Assembly: GCA_934645175.1 (NCBI GenBank)
Contig: CAKUDE010000026.1
Location: 1-32,891 of the forward strand
DNA length: 32,891 nucleotides
Reading direction: 5' to 3'
Origin: an uncultured Oscillospiraceae bacterium
GTDB taxonomy: Bacteria > Bacillota > Clostridia > Oscillospirales > Oscillospiraceae
Shown here piece by piece: positions 1-7,739 of the stretch. The position numbers and the translations under genes are program-made. The notes beneath the pieces are model-generated. The model worked only from the letters and a program-made list of their open reading frames with translations. It made no database searches and was not told the origin of the DNA. Each line of letters opens with the position of its first letter. Positions within the stretch are counted from its first letter, which is position 1.

Positions 1-302
1 GCGGCCATACCGGCGGAACGGCGACGTGCGTAGAGCAGGCAGTTTGCGAGATTTGCCATGAGCACTACGGCGAGAAGGACCCGGAGAACCACACCGCCGA
101 AGCGGAGTGGATCAAGACGGAGACAACCCACGAGAAGAAATACGTCAACTGCTGCGGCGCAGTCGTCGTCGCACAGGAGGCGCATGAGTGGGAGAACGGT
201 GCTTGCACCGAGTGCGGCTATGTCTGCGGCCATACCGGCGGAACGGCGACGTGCGTAGAGCAGGCAGTTTGCGAGATTTGCCATGAGCACTACGGCGAGA
301 AG
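1..302 (+). repeat. 225-bp in-frame coding repeat (two copies visible)
   Basis: Bases 1-77 recur without a mismatch at 226-302, a period of 225 bases or 75 codons. The similarity continues, with changes, for about 20 more bases (codons for DPENHT versus NSENHT). Exact identity over 77 bases points to recent duplication or gene conversion. More copies probably lie upstream of the window. Confidence 0.9.
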
Positions 303-857
303 AACTCGGAGAACCATACGCATCTGGAGAAGGTCGATGAGGTACCTGCCAGCGTAACGGAAGAGGGTATGTGTGCGCACTGGCGCTGCGACGGCTGCGG
401 CCGCACCTTTGCCGATGCCTCTGCCAACACGGAGCTTTCGGAGGAGGAACTGGTTCTGCCGAAGCTCGTACCGGAAATCATTGAGGGCATGAACGGTGAG
501 TGGATGAAGAACACCGATCAGGGCCTGAGCTTCCGCTCCAATGCAGCCTTTGCAGATTTCCTGGAGGTTCTGGTAGACGGAAAACTGCTCGACGCATCCC
601 AATACGATGTGCGGGAGGGCAGCATCCGTGTGACGCTGAAGCCGGCGTTCCTTGAGACGCAGAGTGTTGGCCGACACACGCTGACTGTCCGCTCGGCGAG
701 CGGCGAGGCGACGGCGCAGTTCCTTGTCAAGGCTTACCAGCCGGGGACGGGCGACGGTGAAAACCTGACGCTCTGGATCGCGGTGTTTGCCGTCAGCGGT
801 ACGGCTGCGCTCTGCATGGGCCTGTGGCTTGTCCTGCGCAGAAAGCGCAGAAATTAA
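1..857 (+). CDS. Cys-rich repeat surface protein, C-terminal part (5' partial)
   Basis: The reading frame is open from base 3 to the TAA at 855-857, and the start lies upstream of the window. The protein has Cys/His-rich repeats of 75 residues with CxxC pairs (CTECGY, CEICHEHYGE), of a kind common in clostridial secreted and wall proteins. A globular region of about 100 residues rich in beta-type sequence follows. The end has a QPGTGD motif, a hydrophobic segment (LWIAVFAVSGTAALCMG) and the basic tail LRRKRRN. This is the layout of a sortase sorting signal, with QPGTGD standing in for LPxTG, so the protein is probably exported and anchored to the wall or membrane. The function of the body is not recognisable. 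A strong terminator follows directly, so this is the last gene of its transcript. Confidence 0.75.
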   Translation, partial: GHTGGTATCVEQAVCEICHEHYGEKDPENHTAEAEWIKTETTHEKKYVNCCGAVVVAQEAHEWENGACTECGYVCGHTGGTATCVEQAVCEICHEHYGEKNSENHTHLEKVDEVPASVTEEGMCAHWRCDGCGRTFADASANTELSEEELVLPKLVPEIIEGMNGEWMKNTDQGLSFRSNAAFADFLEVLVDGKLLDASQYDVREGSIRVTLKPAFLETQSVGRHTLTVRSASGEATAQFLVKAYQPGTGDGENLTLWIAVFAVSGTAALCMGLWLVLRRKRRN

Positions 858-865
858 CGGGAATC

Positions 866-893
866 ACCCTCCGCCAAAAGGCGGAGGGTTTTT
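866..893 (+). terminator. Rho-independent terminator of the surface-protein gene
   Basis: A 10-bp perfect stem, ACCCTCCGCC / GGCGGAGGGT, has an AAAA loop and is followed by TTTTTC. It starts 8 bases after the stop codon. Confidence 0.92.
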
Positions 894-898
894 CGTGG

Positions 899-927
899 TT
901 GAAATTAAGCGGCTTAGAGGATATAAT
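899..927 (+). promoter_or_regulatory. Sigma-A-type promoter for ogt-tetR
   Basis: TTGAAA (899-904) and TATAAT (922-927) are separated by 17 bases, 30 bases upstream of the GTG start. The promoter begins just after the preceding terminator. Confidence 0.85.
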
Positions 928-956
928 GAAAGAAAAGATGCTTTGGGGGGATCAGT

Positions 957-1508
957 GTGATTTTTACATGGCACTATGATTCGGAGATTGGCAGAATTCT
1001 TTTGGCAGCGGAGGAAACGGGGCTGATCGGACTTTGGTTGGAGGGACAGAAATACTTCGCAAATTGCCTGCACGAATTGACAACCGAGCAAAAGACCCCT
1101 CCGATCTCGGAGGCGATTCGATGGCTGGAGACCTATTTTTCCGGCCGCGAGCCGGATTTCCTGCCACCGCTGCATCCGATCGGCTCGCCCTTCCGTCAGG
1201 CGGTCTGGAAACGACTCCTGCAGATTCCTTACGGACAAACCGTAAGCTATGGGGCGATTGCCGCCGAGCTGGCTGCCTCGTCCGGCAGGCGTGTTTCGGC
1301 ACAGGCCGTCGGCGGTGCGGTAGGGCATAACGAGATTTCCGTCATCATTCCCTGCCATCGCGTTGTCGGAGCGAACGGCAGCCTGACGGGTTATGCCGGT
1401 GGCTTGGAGAAAAAAGTCCGCCTTCTGACACTTGAAGGCGCCGATATGAGCGGACTGTTCATCCCGAAGAGCCGACAGGAACGACAGGCGGAGAAGGCGG
1501 AGGAGTAA
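957..1508 (+). CDS. ogt: Methylated-DNA--protein-cysteine methyltransferase
   Basis: A 183-residue O6-alkylguanine-DNA alkyltransferase of the Ogt/MGMT family. It removes alkyl groups from O6-guanine (and O4-thymine) by irreversible transfer to its own cysteine. The active site IPCHRVVG is present with the acceptor Cys at about residue 133. Upstream is the helix-turn-helix region (about 87-120, PYGQTVSYGAIA) used for DNA binding, and the N-terminal domain has the usual length. The start is GTG at 957, supported by a GGGGGG Shine-Dalgarno sequence at 945-950. The stop is 2 bases before the start of the TetR gene, so the two are probably co-transcribed. Confidence 0.93.
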   Translation: MIFTWHYDSEIGRILLAAEETGLIGLWLEGQKYFANCLHELTTEQKTPPISEAIRWLETYFSGREPDFLPPLHPIGSPFRQAVWKRLLQIPYGQTVSYGAIAAELAASSGRRVSAQAVGGAVGHNEISVIIPCHRVVGANGSLTGYAGGLEKKVRLLTLEGADMSGLFIPKSRQERQAEKAEE

Positions 1509-1510
1509 CC

Positions 1511-2065
1511 ATGTCACAGGTAACAAAGCGAGCCTTGGAGCAGTCGCTGAAAAATCTGTTGTTGAAGAAGCCGTTAAACAAGATCACCATCAATGATATT
1601 GCGGAGGATTGCGGCATCAACCGAATGACGTTTTACTACCATTTTAAGGATATCTATGATCTGGTGGAATGGGCCTGCCTGGAGGATGCGCGCAAGGCCC
1701 TTGCAGAGAAGAAAACGCACGATACCTGGCAGGAGGGATTTTTGCAGATTTTTGAGGCGGTGCGGGAGAATAAGCCTTTTGTCCTGAACGTCTACCGCTG
1801 CGCGGACCGCGAGCAGGTGGAGAAATATCTTAAAACACTGACCGATGAACTGATTATGGGAGTGATTGAAGAGGAGGCCGCAGAGCTGACGGTTCGCGAA
1901 GAGGATAAGCGCTTCATTGCGCGGGTATATTCGTACATTTTTGTCGGCATCATGCTTGATTGGGTACGGGATGGTATGACTGTGGAGCCGGAGAAAATCG
2001 TTGCCGACCTTGCACGGGTCATTCAGGGAACCATTGCCTCGGCCCTATATCGGTTCCAAACTTAG
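1511..2065 (+). CDS. TetR-family transcriptional regulator (DhaS-like type)
   Basis: A 184-residue protein with an N-terminal TetR helix-turn-helix. Residues about 22-45 read ITINDIAEDCGINRMTFYYH and are followed by F-K-D, typical of the subgroup with a TetR_C_8-like C-terminal ligand domain. The remainder is all-helical. It starts 2 bases after ogt. The next gene downstream on the same strand, behind its own promoter, is oleate hydratase, so a role in sensing fatty acids is possible, but nothing in the sequence proves it. A terminator follows. Confidence 0.88.
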   Translation: MSQVTKRALEQSLKNLLLKKPLNKITINDIAEDCGINRMTFYYHFKDIYDLVEWACLEDARKALAEKKTHDTWQEGFLQIFEAVRENKPFVLNVYRCADREQVEKYLKTLTDELIMGVIEEEAAELTVREEDKRFIARVYSYIFVGIMLDWVRDGMTVEPEKIVADLARVIQGTIASALYRFQT

Positions 2066-2102
2066 CAAGAAAGTGAAAATGATAAATAATCCGACAGAAA
2101 AG

Positions 2103-2137
2103 GCTCCGTGATAGGTTTCTTATCACGGAGCTTGTTC
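2103..2137 (+). terminator. Terminator after the tetR gene
   Basis: An 11-bp stem GCTCCGTGATA (2103-2113) / TATCACGGAGC (2121-2131) is followed by TTGTTCT. The U-tract is interrupted, but position and stem strength fit a terminator. Confidence 0.75.
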
Positions 2138-2139
2138 TG

Positions 2140-2200
2140 TTGATGGTTTTTTTTCGGGCGAGTGGGTATAATCGAGGCATAAGAAAAAACAAACGGAGGT
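2140..2200 (+). promoter_or_regulatory. Probable promoter and RBS of the oleate hydratase gene
   Basis: A consensus TATAAT lies at 2167-2172. The best -35 match is TTGATG at 2140-2145, but the 21-base spacer is long, so the promoter may need an activator. The RBS GGAGGT is at 2195-2200, 7 bases before the ATG. I saw no clear palindromic operator for the neighbouring TetR. Confidence 0.55.
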
Positions 2201-2207
2201 TTGGATT

Positions 2208-4001
2208 ATGTATTACTCAGCAGGAACTTACGAATCGTTTGCTCATCCCGAAAAGCCGAAGGATGTAGATAAAAAATCGGCTTACATCATCGGTACCGGT
2301 CTGGCGGGCCTGACGGCCGCTTTCTATCTGGTCCGTGACGGACAGATGAAGGGCGAACACATCCATCTGTTGGAGAAGCTGGATCTGGCGGGCGGTAGCT
2401 GCGACGGCCGAAAGGACATCACCAAGGGCTTCTTTATGAGAGGCGGCCGGGAGATGGACAACCATTTCGAGGTCATGTGGGACACCTTCCGTGATGTGCC
2501 GTCCATTGAAACGCCGGGTGTCTCCGTTCTGGACGAATATTACTGGCTCAATAAGCACGATCCCAACTATTCTCTGTGCCGTGCCAGCGTAAACCGTGGC
2601 GAGGATGCCCACACCGACAAGCAGTTCAAGCTGGACAAGGACTCCGCCATGGCGCTGTCCAAACTGTTCCTGACGCCGGAAAAGGATCTGGAGGACAAGA
2701 AGATCTCCGATGTGCTGCCTGACTCCTTCTGGAGCACCAACTTCTGGCTTTACTGGCAGACGATGTTTGCGTTCCAGCGTTGGTCCAGTGCTTTGGAGAT
2801 GAAACGGTATCTGTGCCGCTATGTCCATCACATCGACGGCCTGCCCGATTTCAGCGCCCTGCGCTTTACCAAATACAACCAGTACGAGAGCATGATCCTC
2901 CCGCTGGTGAAATATCTGGAGTCTCATGGTGTGCGCATCGAGTACGGCATGGATGTCAAGAATGTCATCATCGAAACCGAGGGCGGCAAGAAGGTTGCCA
3001 AGCAGATCGTCTACGTCAAGGACGGCGAGGAGCGGACCATCGATCTGATCGAGGACGATCTGGTGTTCATCACCAACGGCTGCTGCACCGACACCTCCTG
3101 CTATGGCGACCAGACTCATGCCCCCGATCTGTCCGGCGTAAAGAACGGTGCAGGTGAGTCCTGGGATATGTGGAAAGCTATCGCCGCACAGGCGGAGCAC
3201 GGCGAGTACGGCAACCCGGATAAGTTCTGCTCCGATGTGGACGCCACCAACTGGATGAGCGCCACCGTCGCCACCTCCAACGAAGAGATCATTCAGCACA
3301 TCATGAATGTTTGCAAGCGTGATCCCCGCTCCGGTAAGGTAACCACCGGCGGCATCGTCACCGTCAAGGACAGCACAGACAACTGGTATCTCTCCTGGAC
3401 CATCAACCGCCAGCCCCAGTTCAAGTCTCAGGATAAGAACATGGTGCTCGTGTGGCTGTATTCTCTGAACACGAACAAGGAAGGCAACTATATGAAGAAG
3501 GCCATGCGGGACTGCACCGGCGAGGAGGTCTGCCGTGAGTGGCTGTACCACATCGGCGTGCCGACCGAAAAGATCGATGCGCTGGCACACGACGCCTGCA
3601 ATACCACCACCTGCTTCATGCCTTATATCAACGCCTTCTTCCAGCCGCGTAAGGAATCCGACCGTCCGAAGGTCGTGCCGGATGGCGCCGTGAACTTCGC
3701 TTTCATCGGCCAGTTCGCCGAAACGCCCCGTGACACCATCTTCACCACCGAGTATTCCATGCGTACCGGTATGGAGTCGGTCTATACCCTGTTGGACATC
3801 GACCGCGGCGTGCCGGAGGTCTGGGGCAGCAAGTACGATGTGCGTGAGATCCTGCGTGCCTGCTACTACGCCATCGACAAGAAGCCGATCACCGATGCAA
3901 AGCTGACCTTTGCCGAGAAGGAATTGCTGAAGGTCGTAATGAGAAAGGTCAAAGGCACCGATATTGAGATTCTGCTGAAAGAAAGCGGACTCATCGAATA
4001 A
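2208..4001 (+). CDS. ohyA: Oleate hydratase (myosin-cross-reactive antigen family)
   Basis: A 597-residue FAD-dependent fatty-acid hydratase of normal family length. The family adds water across the cis-9 double bond of oleate or linoleate to give 10-hydroxy fatty acids, a detoxification reaction common in gut bacteria. The dinucleotide-binding motif IIGTGLAGLTAAFYL lies near residue 28. The family block RGGREMDNHFEVMWD lies near residue 78 and the segment FITNGCCTDTSCYGD near residue 285. The C-terminal half keeps the FAD/substrate region (FIGQFAETPRDTIFTTEYS). The start is ATG at 2208 with a good RBS. A convergent DegV gene lies downstream and an acyl-CoA ligase operon beyond it, which together suggest fatty-acid handling. 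Confidence 0.96.
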   Translation: MYYSAGTYESFAHPEKPKDVDKKSAYIIGTGLAGLTAAFYLVRDGQMKGEHIHLLEKLDLAGGSCDGRKDITKGFFMRGGREMDNHFEVMWDTFRDVPSIETPGVSVLDEYYWLNKHDPNYSLCRASVNRGEDAHTDKQFKLDKDSAMALSKLFLTPEKDLEDKKISDVLPDSFWSTNFWLYWQTMFAFQRWSSALEMKRYLCRYVHHIDGLPDFSALRFTKYNQYESMILPLVKYLESHGVRIEYGMDVKNVIIETEGGKKVAKQIVYVKDGEERTIDLIEDDLVFITNGCCTDTSCYGDQTHAPDLSGVKNGAGESWDMWKAIAAQAEHGEYGNPDKFCSDVDATNWMSATVATSNEEIIQHIMNVCKRDPRSGKVTTGGIVTVKDSTDNWYLSWTINRQPQFKSQDKNMVLVWLYSLNTNKEGNYMKKAMRDCTGEEVCREWLYHIGVPTEKIDALAHDACNTTTCFMPYINAFFQPRKESDRPKVVPDGAVNFAFIGQFAETPRDTIFTTEYSMRTGMESVYTLLDIDRGVPEVWGSKYDVREILRACYYAIDKKPITDAKLTFAEKELLKVVMRKVKGTDIEILLKESGLIE

Positions 4002-4018
4002 ATAACAGATTCGGATGA

Positions 4019-4047
4019 TTGCCACGGGTGCTTTTTGCCCGTGGCAA
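4019..4047 (+). terminator. Hairpin after oleate hydratase
   Basis: A 10-bp perfect stem TTGCCACGGG / CCCGTGGCAA has a 9-base loop and lies 17 bases after the stop. No proper U-tract follows, so termination here may be partial, with the next hairpin completing it. Confidence 0.55.
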
Positions 4048-4083
4048 CATCTTACCAGAAGATTTCCTTTTTGAAACTGCAAT

Positions 4084-4117
4084 AAGCCGCCCACTTCCGT
4101 TTGGAAGCGGGCGGCTT
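4084..4117. terminator. Bidirectional terminator between convergent ohyA and degV genes
   Basis: A 15-bp stem with one mismatch (AAGCCGCCC-A-CTTCC / GGAAG-C-GGGCGGCTT) has a four- to five-base loop. On the plus strand it is followed by GTATAATTTT. It sits between the 3' ends of two convergent genes. Confidence 0.7.
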
Positions 4118-4131
4118 GTATAATTTTCAAT

Positions 4132-5007
4132 TCAGCGTTCGTAGCCGACGTAGAAAACCGACAGCGTGCCGGGGCCGGAGTGTGCGCCGATGACGGGGCC
4201 GTTGAAGTTGATGTAGATCTCCTCAACGCCGTTTTGGCGCAGGATCGCCTCCAATGCCTTTGCATCTTCCATGCAGTCGCCATGAACGATAAAGGCCAGC
4301 TTTGCATATTCCGGGCGGACGCCGTCCTTCATATGCCGAGCGATTTCCTCGATCGATTTCTTGCGGCCGCGAACCTTGGAGACGTTGATCAGTCGACCGA
4401 GGTTATCGACGTGCAGGATCGGCTTGATGCCCAGCGCGCTGCCGAGCAGCGCGGTAGCTGCGCTGACCCGTCCGCCGCGTTTGAGGAAGAAAAGGTCGTC
4501 AACCGTGAACCAGTGGCAAATGCTCAGCTTCATGGCTTCTGCGAATTCGGCCACCTCATCCAGCCCCGCGCCCTCCTGACGCTTTTTCGCGGCGAGATAG
4601 ACCAGCATTCCCTCACCCAGGGAGGCACAGAGTGTGTCAACTACGCGAACGGTGCGGCCCGGGAACTGCTCGAACAGCTCCGCTGCAGCGATTTTTGCCG
4701 CTTCGACGGTGCTTGAAAGTGCGGAGGAAAAGCCAAGATACAGAATGTCCAGCCCCTGCGCCAGATAGCCCTCCATGAAATGATGGAAGTCGCCGACGTT
4801 GACGGCCGAGGTAGTGGGGCTGCCGCCCTCGCGCAGCATTTTGTAGAAATCTTTATTTTTAATTTCCCGCTCATCGGGGTAGTTGTTGTAGGTTTTTCCG
4901 TTGATGGTCATTTGCAGGGGAATGACGGCCAGATCATATTGCGCAACCAGCTCTGCCGAGAGGTCGGCTGCGGAATCGGTCATGAGAATGAATTTTTGCT
5001 GCTCCAT
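4132..5007 (-). CDS. DegV-family (FakB-like) fatty-acid-binding protein
   Basis: A 291-residue protein of the DegV/EDD fold family. Characterised members (FakB) hold a fatty acid while the kinase FakA phosphorylates it to acyl phosphate for phospholipid synthesis. Family landmarks are the N-terminal MTDSAADLS, PLQMTINGKTY, the SPTTSAVNVGDF loop that contacts the carboxylate (about 63-74), LKRGGRVSAATALLG (about 178) and IKPILHVDNLGRL. The RBS GGAGG lies just upstream of the ATG. No FakA gene is visible here. The gene is convergent with oleate hydratase, and OhyA and FakB both act on exogenous unsaturated fatty acids, so the proximity may be meaningful. Confidence 0.93.
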   Translation of the reverse strand: MEQQKFILMTDSAADLSAELVAQYDLAVIPLQMTINGKTYNNYPDEREIKNKDFYKMLREGGSPTTSAVNVGDFHHFMEGYLAQGLDILYLGFSSALSSTVEAAKIAAAELFEQFPGRTVRVVDTLCASLGEGMLVYLAAKKRQEGAGLDEVAEFAEAMKLSICHWFTVDDLFFLKRGGRVSAATALLGSALGIKPILHVDNLGRLINVSKVRGRKKSIEEIARHMKDGVRPEYAKLAFIVHGDCMEDAKALEAILRQNGVEEIYINFNGPVIGAHSGPGTLSVFYVGYER

Positions 5008-5038
5008 ACTAGCCTCCGAAGTTGTGATTTACGCCAAC

Positions 5039-5067
5039 AGTATAAGTGCCCTCCCGGAAAAAGTCAC
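5039..5067 (-). promoter_or_regulatory. Candidate promoter of the degV gene
   Basis: On the minus strand, GTGACT (5062-5067) and TATACT (5039-5044) are separated by 17 bases, about 30 bases upstream of the ATG. The -35 is a weak match. Confidence 0.5.
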
Positions 5068-5103
5068 GCCACGGATGCGGGGGAAGTCTCTACCGAGACG
5101 GGA

Positions 5104-5136
5104 ACAGGACTCTACCAGCAGTAGAGTCCTGTTTTT
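5104..5136. terminator. Strong hairpin between two minus-strand genes
   Basis: A 12-bp perfect stem ACAGGACTCTAC / GTAGAGTCCTGT has a CAGCA loop. The U-tract (TTTTTC) is on the plus strand, yet both neighbouring genes are on the minus strand, where the hairpin lacks a U-run. It probably ends the acyltransferase transcript and could also stop antisense transcription. Confidence 0.6.
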
Positions 5137-5163
5137 CTGACATATAATCGTTCGAAAATAGCG

Positions 5164-5871
5164 TTAAAGAAACAGCAATGCGGTAATACCAGAGAGAACG
5201 GGCTGGTGCAGCAGATAGATCTCCAACGAATGCCGCCCGACGAAGCGCAGGAAGCGCAGCAGGAAGAAATCGGCGTTGACGCGGGGGAGGAGACTCTGCT
5301 TTCTGCGATAGACGAGCTTGCCGAGTCCCGCGCCGATCACAAACCAGCCGAAGAAGGGAAGCAAAGGAAAGTAATCGCTCCCGGTGAAAAAGTCGGGCTG
5401 CCGCAATCCGAGCGGAAACAGGAAGGGAACTCCGACCCTGACCGTAGTCATCCAATATCCGAGCACCGCCAGCACTGCACCGAGCAACAGCAGAGCCCAA
5501 TGCGGGAGCTTGCGCAGCAGGGGAAAGAGCATCATGCTTACGCCGAGCAGATGCAGGATACCGAACCATATGGTAATTTGCCGGAAGCCGAGCACATACT
5601 CCATGAACAGAGTAACATAGGAGATCAGAAGCCCTGCGCCGAACACGAGCACGCCGCGTTTGAAGCTGCGCCCGGCCAACGTGGCGCAAATGCCGGAAAG
5701 AAGAATGAAAAAGAGATTTCCGTAATCCTGGATCAGTCGAAACCAATAGGGAACCTCGAGCTCCAGTCCGCCGAATGCCGTCAGATCGTAAACGAAGTGG
5801 ACGACGATCATCCCCAGCACGCACAGGCCGCGAAAGGCATCCAGTTCCCAAATCCGCTGCTTTGTTGTCAT
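5164..5871 (-). CDS. DUF1624/HGSNAT-type membrane acyltransferase
   Basis: A 235-residue integral membrane protein with about seven hydrophobic segments. It opens with ELDAFRGLCVLGMIVVHFVYDL and ends with GRHSLEIYLLHQPVL, the signature ends of the heparan-alpha-glucosaminide N-acetyltransferase catalytic domain (DUF1624) and related acyltransferase-3 proteins. Such proteins move acyl groups across or onto molecules at the membrane; the substrate here is unknown. Its ATG overlaps the stop of the acyl-CoA ligase gene by 4 bases (ATGA, 5868-5871), so the two are translationally coupled. That fits a ligase supplying an activated acyl group. Confidence 0.85.
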   Translation of the reverse strand: MTTKQRIWELDAFRGLCVLGMIVVHFVYDLTAFGGLELEVPYWFRLIQDYGNLFFILLSGICATLAGRSFKRGVLVFGAGLLISYVTLFMEYVLGFRQITIWFGILHLLGVSMMLFPLLRKLPHWALLLLGAVLAVLGYWMTTVRVGVPFLFPLGLRQPDFFTGSDYFPLLPFFGWFVIGAGLGKLVYRRKQSLLPRVNADFFLLRFLRFVGRHSLEIYLLHQPVLSGITALLFL

Positions 5872-7589
5872 TGCTTTGCCTCCCTTTGCGCTTCTTCCTC
5901 CTCAAGGACACGATAGGCAACCTTTCCGACGCGCGTTTTCGGCAGATCCTCGCGGAATTCAATCGCGTAGGGCAGTGCGTAGCGTGCAATGCGTGCGGCG
6001 CAATAATCCATCAGCTCCTGGCGCAGCGCACCCGAGGCGGTAATGCCGGGGCGCAGCACCACAAAGGCTTTCACCTTTTGCATTTTGTACGGGTCCTTCA
6101 CGCCGATGACGCAGGAGAGGAGCACTTTTTCGTGACTGTCCAGAACGTTTTCAATTCGGCTGGGGTAGACGTTATAGCCGGAGGAAACGATCATTCGCTT
6201 GATGCGCTGGCGGAAATAGACGAAGCCGTCCTCGTCCATCATGCCAAGGTCGCCCGTGTGCAGCCACAGCTTGCCGTCGGCATGGCGGCGCAGCGCAAGC
6301 GCCGTTTCTTCGGGGTTGTCCAAATAACCCAGCATGACGCTGGGACCGCTCAGACAGATTTCCCCCTCCTGCCCGGCCTCCAATTCCTCACAGGTGCCGG
6401 GGCGGACTATTTTGTAATAAGTGTCGGGGAAGGGAATGCCGATGGAGCCCTCGCGGGCATAGTCGGCGGGAGTCAGGCAGCTTGCAGTGACACATTCCGT
6501 TGTTCCGTAGCCCTCGCGGATCTGCACCCTTGCGCCGTGTGCGAGCAGAAAGGCGTCCACCTTTCGCTTCAGCTCTACGGAGAGTGAGTCTCCGCCGGAG
6601 AATACACCCGTCAGGAAGGACAGGTCGGTATGCTCCAGCCCTTCGGCGCGGAGCAGAGCTTCAAACAGCGTCGGTACGCCGGGGATGAGATTCGGCTTCT
6701 TTGTGCGTAGCAGCTTTGCATAGAGCCTGATGCTGAAATTCGGTACAAGCAGGCATTTTGCTCCGCCGACCAGTGCGGTGTGGATTCCGATGCCCAGTCC
6801 GAAGCCGTGGAAGATCGGCATAATTGAAAGCATGGTTTGCCCGCGCAGATCGCTCAGACCGCTGGCAGCGATGGTCTGCAGCGCGAGAGCGTTAAAGCTG
6901 TAGCCGGAAAGGCATATGCCCTTGGTCGTACCGGTTGTGCCGCCGGAATAAAGGATGCTTGCACAGTCATGGCAATTGCCGTCGTCGGGCGGAAGAGCAT
7001 TGTCCGCGTGGCGGAGCAGCTCTGACCAGAAAAGAAAGTCACCGGTTTTCGGGAGCTTCGGGTCTTTTTTGCTCTCCGTAAGCCGGTAGCCGAGCTTTTT
7101 CAGGGGAGAAAGCTCGTCCGGAATGCGCGCCAAAAGCAGCGTCGGCTTATTTTCAAGCCCCTGCATTGCCTGCGTGAGCTTATCGTAGAAGCGGTCAAGC
7201 GCCAGAACGGCCTTGCTGCCGGATACGCGCAGATAAAAGCGGATTTCCTCCACGGCGGAGAGCGGATGGATCATGTTGGAGACCGCACCGAGACGGCTGA
7301 GCGCATAGAAGCAGTCCACTGCCTGCGGCGAATTGGGCATACAGATCGTCACACGGTCACCGCGCCGGATCCCGATCCGGTACAGTGCGCGTGCGCTTTG
7401 CTCAACGCGGTCTGCAAACTCCGCATAGGTCGTTTTTTTGCCGAGAAATTCATAGGCGCAGAGCCTCGGATTGGTCTGCGCGGTTTCGTGAACAAGCTGC
7501 CACAGCGTTTTCTCCGGGTAGTCCAGATGGGCGGGCATCGTTCCGTAAAAACGCAGCCAGGGCGCTTCGGCTGACAGGGACATGGGCAT
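5868..7589 (-). CDS. AMP-binding acyl-CoA synthetase (long-chain fatty-acid--CoA ligase type)
   Basis: A 573-residue adenylate-forming enzyme of the ANL superfamily that activates a carboxylic acid to acyl-AMP and then acyl-CoA. Motifs seen: the phosphate loop YSGGTTGTTKGI (about 218), GYGTTECV (about 366), the adenosine-binding HTGDLGMMDEDG (about 442) and the C-terminal lysine in PKTRVGKVAYR (about 556). The substrate cannot be read from sequence, but overall similarity fits medium- or long-chain acyl-CoA ligases. Two ATGs are possible, 7589 and 7583. GGAGG at 7594-7598 lies 4 bases from the first and 10 from the second, so either is plausible. It is the first gene of a two-gene operon with the membrane acyltransferase. 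Confidence 0.92.
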   Translation of the reverse strand: MPMSLSAEAPWLRFYGTMPAHLDYPEKTLWQLVHETAQTNPRLCAYEFLGKKTTYAEFADRVEQSARALYRIGIRRGDRVTICMPNSPQAVDCFYALSRLGAVSNMIHPLSAVEEIRFYLRVSGSKAVLALDRFYDKLTQAMQGLENKPTLLLARIPDELSPLKKLGYRLTESKKDPKLPKTGDFLFWSELLRHADNALPPDDGNCHDCASILYSGGTTGTTKGICLSGYSFNALALQTIAASGLSDLRGQTMLSIMPIFHGFGLGIGIHTALVGGAKCLLVPNFSIRLYAKLLRTKKPNLIPGVPTLFEALLRAEGLEHTDLSFLTGVFSGGDSLSVELKRKVDAFLLAHGARVQIREGYGTTECVTASCLTPADYAREGSIGIPFPDTYYKIVRPGTCEELEAGQEGEICLSGPSVMLGYLDNPEETALALRRHADGKLWLHTGDLGMMDEDGFVYFRQRIKRMIVSSGYNVYPSRIENVLDSHEKVLLSCVIGVKDPYKMQKVKAFVVLRPGITASGALRQELMDYCAARIARYALPYAIEFREDLPKTRVGKVAYRVLEEEEAQREAKQ

Positions 7590-7618
7590 TTCGCCTCCGT
7601 TCGGGTCTATTCCCCGAA

Positions 7619-7624
7619 ATTATA
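7619..7624 (-). promoter_or_regulatory. -10 element for the acyl-CoA ligase operon
   Basis: TATAAT on the minus strand lies 30 bases upstream of the ATG. No convincing -35 is seen at 17 bases (TTCCCT). Confidence 0.5.
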
Positions 7625-7704
7625 GCAGATATATCGCCAAAAGGGAAGCGCAAAGTTTTTCCCGAAACCGAAAATCCCCTCTTTCTTTCTCGTCGGAAAC
7701 GGAT

Positions 7705-7710
7705 TATAAT
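7705..7710 (+). promoter_or_regulatory. -10 element for pcrA; decides the start codon
   Basis: TATAAT at 7705-7710 would start transcription near 7717. That is downstream of the ATG at 7713, which therefore cannot be used. The -35 region is poor (TTTCTT at 7682). Confidence 0.6.
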
Positions 7711-7739
7711 GGATGCAGAAAATCAGAGAGGTACTTACC

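Noticed and set aside
2217..4307. A 696-codon open frame antisense to oleate hydratase
   Set aside because: It mirrors ohyA codon bias, crosses the terminators, spans into the degV gene and has no RBS or family motifs.
5100..5140. A plus-strand gene ending at the hairpin 5104-5136
   Set aside because: The plus-strand frames here are shadows of the minus-strand degV and acyltransferase genes and lack an RBS; the hairpin serves the minus-strand genes or stops antisense transcripts.
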